DNA of 49,674 nucleotides from Bog-473 sp963840245 (GTDB lineage: Bacteria; Actinomycetota; Acidimicrobiia; Acidimicrobiales; RAAP-2): contig CAWIYI010000045.1 in NCBI GenBank assembly GCA_963840245.1, positions 1 through 49,674 on the forward strand, read 5' to 3'. Position numbers and translations under genes: made by a program. Below are positions 45,683-49,674 of this stretch, one piece after another. Under the pieces are notes generated by a model. The model was not told the origin of the DNA. It was given only the letters and a program-made list of their open reading frames with translations, and ran no database searches. Position 1 is the first letter of the stretch. Each line of letters starts with the position of its first letter.

Positions 45683-46222
45683 TCAGGAGTCGGTCGGCCG
45701 GCGCAGCTGTTCGTCGAGAACCTGGCCGGCCCGGTTCAGGATCGTGCGCCGGTTGCGCGTGGAGGCCTCGTAGCGCTGGACGGCCTGCAGCTCCTCGGGG
45801 CCCAGGCTCTCGAGTCGGCGGACCACCTGTGACGCACTGAGCGTGTCGTAGTCCGCCAACGCACGTCCGACGATCGCGGCCGCCGTCGGGTCCGGAGCCG
45901 GACGTCCCGCGCCGGGCGGCGGCGCAGGCGCTTGCACCGGGCCGGCACCTCCATCCGGCACCTTCGGCGGCGATCCGCTGCCCATGAGGCCACTCAGGCG
46001 CTGCGACAGGTCACGCTGCTTCTTGTTGACGACGAAGCGCCCCACGACGAGCGCATTGCCGAGTTGGAGCTCGACGCGGCGCCGACCCTCGGCGATCAGC
46101 TCGGGGAGCTCCTCGACTACGGACACCGCGACGCCGACCGGAGCTGCCACGCACAGATCGATGGTCCGTCGGAGCTGGCTCTTGGCAGCCTCCGGTTCAT
46201 CGGGGCCGGATTCGTCAGACAC
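45683..46222 (-). CDS. Hypothetical helical protein
   Basis: A protein of 179 residues with no recognised family. Residues 15-80 are helical, with VVEELPELIAEGRRRVELQLGNA (cut as LPELIAEGRRRVELQLG) that could lie along a membrane or partner. Residues 85-115 form a Pro/Gly/Ala linker. The end (ADYDTLSASQVVRRLESLGPEELQAV in parts) is a small helical domain followed by TRNRRTILNRAGQVLDEQL. That last part recalls a domain found in several actinobacterial lipid-droplet or envelope proteins, but I would not name it. GTG 46222 overlaps the DUF4193 stop by 8 bases. Confidence 0.75.
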   Translation of the reverse strand: MSDESGPDEPEAAKSQLRRTIDLCVAAPVGVAVSVVEELPELIAEGRRRVELQLGNALVVGRFVVNKKQRDLSQRLSGLMGSGSPPKVPDGGAGPVQAPAPPPGAGRPAPDPTAAAIVGRALADYDTLSASQVVRRLESLGPEELQAVQRYEASTRNRRTILNRAGQVLDEQLRRPTDS

Positions 46223-46730
46223 AATCCCGGCAGAGCATCTTCTTCTTGTCTGCGAGCTGGCTCGGGTGCTTGACCAGGAAGCACGAACGACACACGAACT
46301 CGTCGGGCTGCTTCGGCAGCACGCGTTCGTTGCCCTCGGTCTTGTCCTCCTGGTCCGTGGCCTCCTCGTCCTCGGGCTCGTCCTCGACGACCAGGCGCTC
46401 CTTGAGGATCACATCGAGGCTGGCCTCGACGTCCTCGTCGTCAGGCTCCTCCTCTTCCTCCTCCTCGTCGCCCTCGCCGGACTTCTCGACGACCGCCGCC
46501 GGCGACGGGGTCAGGATCAGGATCTCGTCGACCTCTGCATCGTCCTCCTCCTCCTCGTCGATGACGACGATGTCGTCGTCATCGTCGTCGAGCGCGACGG
46601 GTTCGAGGTCTTCGATCTCCCCCGCGTCGTCGATGTCGACGTCGAGATCGTCCTCGGCGACATCCGCGTCGTCTGCTTCGGGGGCCTCCGACACCACTTC
46701 TTCGACCTTGGCCTTCTTCTTCGTCGCCAT
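46215..46730 (-). CDS. DUF4193-type acidic zinc-ribbon protein
   Basis: A protein of 171 residues. After MATKKKAK comes a very acidic stretch of about 110 residues with runs of Asp and Glu, longer than in typical members of about 100 residues. The C-terminal VCRSCFLVKHPSQLAD...LCRDCV zinc ribbon is the family signature. DUF4193 proteins are restricted to actinobacteria and their function is unknown; the acidic arm suggests binding to basic proteins or nucleic-acid-like surfaces. A TTGAAC-N16-TATGCT promoter ends 10 nt before ATG 46730, so the mRNA has almost no leader. It heads a three-gene operon. Confidence 0.87.
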   Translation of the reverse strand: MATKKKAKVEEVVSEAPEADDADVAEDDLDVDIDDAGEIEDLEPVALDDDDDDIVVIDEEEEDDAEVDEILILTPSPAAVVEKSGEGDEEEEEEEPDDEDVEASLDVILKERLVVEDEPEDEEATDQEDKTEGNERVLPKQPDEFVCRSCFLVKHPSQLADKKKMLCRDCV

Positions 46731-46740
46731 TGTGGCGCGG

Positions 46741-46768
46741 AGCATAGACGCTTCGAGAGACCGTTCAA
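46741..46768 (-). promoter_or_regulatory. Promoter of the DUF4193 operon
   Basis: On the minus strand TTGAAC (46768-46763), 16 nt, TATGCT (46746-46741). The predicted start is about 4 nt before ATG 46730. Confidence 0.6.
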
Positions 46769-47076
46769 TCGCTGTGAACGAGATCCTCGCTCGGTTTCGG
46801 AGGGCGAGGAATCGCCCGAAAGGGGCGGGAGGGCCCTGGGGTCTTTGGCGCCATATTGCTCGCCTGGATCGCCAGGCAAGCAACACGTTCTCTACTCGAC
46901 CCGCAGGGCCAACCACCGCCTCTCACAGCACATCCCCCCCTTGGCCGCATCAGCGCATCGCTCTTCCGCAGGTCCTTAGGAGCGTCGGGGACTGGGCGTA
47001 CATTAGGCAAATCCGGGGTGGGGTCGTCAAGGACTTCTCGGGTGCTCCCACCAGGGAGAACGAAGGTTGTTCCTGG
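46769..47076. other. Non-coding spacer between the ThyX-like and DUF4193 genes
   Basis: No gene is supported. It holds a perfect 6-bp hairpin GCCTGG-ATCG-CCAGGC at 46862-46877. A second weak minus-strand promoter (TTGACG at 47030-47025, TAATGT at 47005-47000, 19-nt spacing) could give a small RNA or a long leader. Just after the ThyX-like stop, 47050-47077 can fold into a 12-pair hairpin with one mismatch and a GAAG-like loop, without a U tract. Confidence 0.45.
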
Positions 47077-48714
47077 TCAATGCGTTACAGATTTTTCCGA
47101 CCGGCGGCGTTCGGCCCGGCGCTCGGATTCGAGCCGCTCGAGGTCGGTCGCCCCGTGGTCGGCGAACGTCATCGCTTCGGCGAGCGCCCGGTGACCCGCG
47201 ACCTCCGCCACGGCGCGGTGCATCTGTTGGGCCACCCTCCGGTACGAGGGATGGCCCTGTGCCCCCGAGCGGAGTTCGATGAGGTGCATGGCCTCACGCG
47301 CGTTGAACTGCATGACGTAGCGGATGCGGTGGGCCAACGCGACCACGTACGAAGCCTGCTCGGGGAAGTCGGGAACCAATGAGCGGTAGAGCTCCTCGGC
47401 CCGGTCGATCGCCTCGTCATAGTGTTCGGCCAGACCGGCGTCGGCGACGAGTTCCGGCATGTCGTACCCGAGCGAGATGCCGAGACGTTGCCACTCCATC
47501 GAGAGCATCCGATGACGTTGCAGGTCGCGGAATGCGCCGTAGTCGGTGACGAGTTCGAACCGGTAGTCCGTGCGCTCGAAAGCGCGTCCGGGACGATGAC
47601 GGCGATTGCGCCGTTCGCCGACGTACGCCTCGAGCAAGGCCACGCGGTCCTCGTGACCGAGGAGCCGCACCCGGCGGGCGGCCTCGCGCTCGCTGCAGCC
47701 GAGGTGAGAGAAACAAGCTGCAACCAGGACCTTCTCTTCCCCGTCGGGGTCGAAGTCGAGCAGGGTGACCTCCGGCTCGCTGCCGCCGCCCGAGGGGGCG
47801 TCGAGCGCTCCCAGCTGCGGCCACAGACGGGAAACCAGACGAGACGTGCGATCCCGCGTCGACGCCATGTACTCCGACCACTCGCCACCTCGCTCGGGGA
47901 TGTCGACGCGTTGGAGGAAGGACGGGATCACTTTGCGCAACTCGAACAGCATCATCTCGGCGTAGTGGCGAGCCTCGGGCAGCGGGTGCGCGCGCATCCG
48001 CAGGAGCAACTGCTCGTAGGACTGTCCGGTGCCGTAGATCCCGATGTTCGACAGTGACGCCGCCGGCAGAAGGCCGCGCAGCGCGTCGAGTGACTTGGCG
48101 CGGGTGGCCTGGCGGTACACGAAGTCACTGTCGCCGGCCTGCTGGGGAAAACGCTCGGCCACCCAGGCCTGCAGGCGGGGCAGGAGTGCGCCATAGGTGT
48201 CGAACACCCGGTCCATCTCTCCGACGAAACGGGCCCCGTGGGCCGAGTCGAGTATCTCGGGCGGTCGGAAGTAGCGGTACTGCCCGTTCTCGAGCCGCTG
48301 GTTGTATGCGATGTAGCGGGTCGACTGCTCGAGGTACGCCATGAGACGTCCCCACTCGAGCACCTTCGACAGCACGTTCGAGGCCTGCTCGCAGGCGAGG
48401 TGGACACCGCCCAGCTGTGCGACCGAATCGTCGCCGTACTCGACGAAGACCTTCTCGTAGAGCTGCTCTGCACGAGCCAGTCCGACGGTCGCGTCGACGG
48501 TCGCATCCCCCGAGATGTCGAGGTCCCCGACGAACTCGTCGAGGAAGAGCCGCCGCAGGCTCTTGGGCGAGCGGGAGTAGCGGGCAAAGAGTGCTCCCTT
48601 GACGACTTCCGGCAGGTTGACCAGGGCAAATACCGGCTGATCCAAGTTCGTGACGTAGCGCCGGAGCACGGCTTCCTCGTCCCTGGTGAACCGCTCTTCG
48701 GAGTACGGGATCAT
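47077..48714 (-). CDS. Tandem ThyX-like protein (two degenerate thymidylate synthase domains)
   Basis: A protein of 545 residues with two ThyX-like halves (about 80-270 and 375-510), whereas true ThyX is a single domain of 220-250 residues. In the canonical motif R-H-R-x2-S-x4-S-x-R-Y the first half keeps E-Q-S-T-R-Y (129-134) but has WGR where RHR is expected (121-123). The second half keeps RHRMLS (400-405) but lacks the later Ser, Arg and Tyr. Both halves keep the helix after the motif (SLSNIGIYGTGQSYEQLLLR; QFNAREAMHLIELR). It may be a diverged flavoenzyme or pseudoenzyme rather than the cell's thymidylate synthase. ATG 48714 is the only good start. It is 47 bp downstream of the helicase gene. 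Confidence 0.82.
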   Translation of the reverse strand: MIPYSEERFTRDEEAVLRRYVTNLDQPVFALVNLPEVVKGALFARYSRSPKSLRRLFLDEFVGDLDISGDATVDATVGLARAEQLYEKVFVEYGDDSVAQLGGVHLACEQASNVLSKVLEWGRLMAYLEQSTRYIAYNQRLENGQYRYFRPPEILDSAHGARFVGEMDRVFDTYGALLPRLQAWVAERFPQQAGDSDFVYRQATRAKSLDALRGLLPAASLSNIGIYGTGQSYEQLLLRMRAHPLPEARHYAEMMLFELRKVIPSFLQRVDIPERGGEWSEYMASTRDRTSRLVSRLWPQLGALDAPSGGGSEPEVTLLDFDPDGEEKVLVAACFSHLGCSEREAARRVRLLGHEDRVALLEAYVGERRNRRHRPGRAFERTDYRFELVTDYGAFRDLQRHRMLSMEWQRLGISLGYDMPELVADAGLAEHYDEAIDRAEELYRSLVPDFPEQASYVVALAHRIRYVMQFNAREAMHLIELRSGAQGHPSYRRVAQQMHRAVAEVAGHRALAEAMTFADHGATDLERLESERRAERRRSEKSVTH

Positions 48715-48761
48715 GCCCGGGTAACCATAGAACGAGGGTGACGCGACGGTGGCGGATGGGT

Positions 48762-49674
48762 TCAGATGCCCGGCAAGCCTCCGGCGACGACGCCCCTGAG
48801 CACGAGGTTGACGGCCTCGCGGGCGGCCGAAGCAACGTCGGTATCCACAGCCGTGTGCGAGACCTGCTGGGCCAGATCGGCGACAGACTTCATGGTGCGG
48901 ACGAAGTCGCCGGGCGCCAGCTCGCCGACGTCGCGGGCGGCCACGCCCAGAGCGGTCGAGAAGGAGGCTCCCCGCGCCCAGGACGCCACCGCGGTGGCCA
49001 GTCCGGGAGCCGGCTGGCGAGTGCGCGGGACCCGATGGTCCTCCTCGATGCCGCGGATGCGCTCCGCCAGGATGCTGAGGGTGTCGCAGCGCTCGGCGAG
49101 CTCGGAGCGGCGCTTGTCGCCGAGCCGGTCCTGCAGCGGTCTGCGCTGCGTGCCCCGCCGGGGCCCGTGTTGGCCCGGGAGGCGCCGGGCCCGCCGCGGC
49201 TCGAAGACGACGGCCGAGAGGACACCGGCCAACACGGCCGGCTCGGCCACGGCGAGCACGTCGGCGCCGAGCGCCTCGGCGATCAGGAGATCGGCCTCGT
49301 GGTAGATCCGCGACAGCCGGCGCCCCGCAGGCGTCAGCGCCCAGCCGTCGAGGTAGCCCATCCCCTCCAGGACGGCGACGCGGTGGCTCAACTGCTCGAG
49401 CAGCAGATCCGGCCTGCGGGCCTGCCACTGGGCGAAGGAGCGTTGCAGCACGGCCGTGGCCGTTTCGCGGTCGAAGCGCGCCACGAGGTTGACCGCCAGG
49501 TTGTAGGTGGGACGGAAGGCTGAGCGCAGGTCCGGCGGTGGGGCCGAGGCCACCCGTGCGGCCTCGGCGAAGGTGATCTCGCTCGACCAGGCGACGACGG
49601 CATGACCCTCCTCGTCCAGGCCCCGTCGTCCGGCCCGGCCCGTGAGCTGGAGGTACTCCCCGGACGTCAGGGTC
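48762..49674 (-). CDS. HelY-like DEAD/DEAH (Ski2-type) helicase, C-terminal part
   Basis: The window holds the last 303 residues; the N-terminal RecA-like domains lie beyond the right edge. The visible part begins just before motif VI (YLQLTGRAGRRGLDEEGHAV, cut as QLTGRAGRRGLD), followed by the winged-helix and ratchet region (FRPTYNLAVNLVARFD, LEGMGYLDGW) and the C-terminal helical bundle ending in LRGVVAGGLPGI. Ski2-like proteins of this kind in actinobacteria (HelY) unwind RNA. It is on the same strand as, and 47 bp upstream of, the ThyX-like gene. Confidence 0.9.
   Translation of the reverse strand, partial: TLTSGEYLQLTGRAGRRGLDEEGHAVVAWSSEITFAEAARVASAPPPDLRSAFRPTYNLAVNLVARFDRETATAVLQRSFAQWQARRPDLLLEQLSHRVAVLEGMGYLDGWALTPAGRRLSRIYHEADLLIAEALGADVLAVAEPAVLAGVLSAVVFEPRRARRLPGQHGPRRGTQRRPLQDRLGDKRRSELAERCDTLSILAERIRGIEEDHRVPRTRQPAPGLATAVASWARGASFSTALGVAARDVGELAPGDFVRTMKSVADLAQQVSHTAVDTDVASAAREAVNLVLRGVVAGGLPGI

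Noticed and set aside
48715..49428. Apparent N-terminal extension of the ThyX-like frame
   Set aside because: It is out of frame with the helicase it overlaps, is Arg/Ala-rich, and the ATG at 48714 gives a natural start.

Overview
This 49.7-kb window is high-GC bacterial DNA with no rRNA, tRNA, IS element or CRISPR array that I can see. The gene set points to Actinomycetota, and an Acidimicrobiia-like lineage is plausible but not proven. The indicators are a GarA-type FHA protein between gcvH and a MerR gene plus DUF151 (the order around Mycobacterium Rv1826-Rv1829), a DUF4193 acidic zinc-ribbon protein, an actinobacterial HelY-type helicase, a HelD RNA polymerase factor, a GDP-mannose pyrophosphorylase/phosphomannomutase fusion, and many promoters of the form TANNNT-N6-start codon that imply leaderless mRNAs.

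Layout. 0-2.6 kb: a GbsR/MarR-like regulator behind a 50-bp inverted repeat, translationally coupled to a DrrA/DrrB-like ABC exporter. 2.6-4.3 kb (minus): SRPBCC and DUF1015 proteins. 4.35-10.7 kb: CDP-alcohol phosphatidyltransferase, NTP-transferase/PMM fusion, gcvH, zinc-ribbon FHA (GarA-like), MerR, DUF151 nuclease, DUF4232 lipoprotein. 10.7-17.6 kb: AcuI-like reductase, a frameshifted S9 peptidase, a membrane glycosyltransferase-like protein, a small anchored protein, and divergent thiD/thiG. 17.6-21.4 kb: an iron ABC transporter behind a double DtxR/IdeR-like box, with both permease domains and the ATPase in one 900-residue ORF. 21.5-26.7 kb: second MerR, small PD-(D/E)XK-like protein, gcvT, a tandem glycine riboswitch and gcvP. 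26.7-29.3 kb: isochorismatase-like hydrolase, AhpD-like protein and secreted nucleoside-hydrolase-like protein, in visibly less GC-biased DNA. 29.4-30.4 kb (minus): a crcB pair under a fluoride riboswitch. 30.4-33.4 kb (minus): frameshifted SDR and helD with an intrinsic terminator in its leader. 33.4-34.6 kb is almost empty. 34.6-40.7 kb: MacA/MacB-like exporter (adaptor, ATPase, frameshifted permease, secreted Gly-rich protein, second adaptor). 40.7-49.7 kb: VOC protein, pyrophosphatase, SnoaL-like protein, HtrA protease, lineage-specific proteins, GNAT, DUF4193, a tandem ThyX-like protein and the C-terminal part of a HelY-like helicase running off the right edge.

How they work together. 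The glycine cleavage components (H, T, P) are interleaved with GarA- and MerR-type regulators of nitrogen/carbon flux and a glycine-sensing riboswitch. Iron import appears iron-repressed, and fluoride export is riboswitch-controlled. The 34.6-43.8 kb segment encodes four exported proteins with similar Gly/Phe-rich C-terminal tails. Four ORFs show single-base reading-frame breaks in GC-rich tracts, which may be assembly errors.
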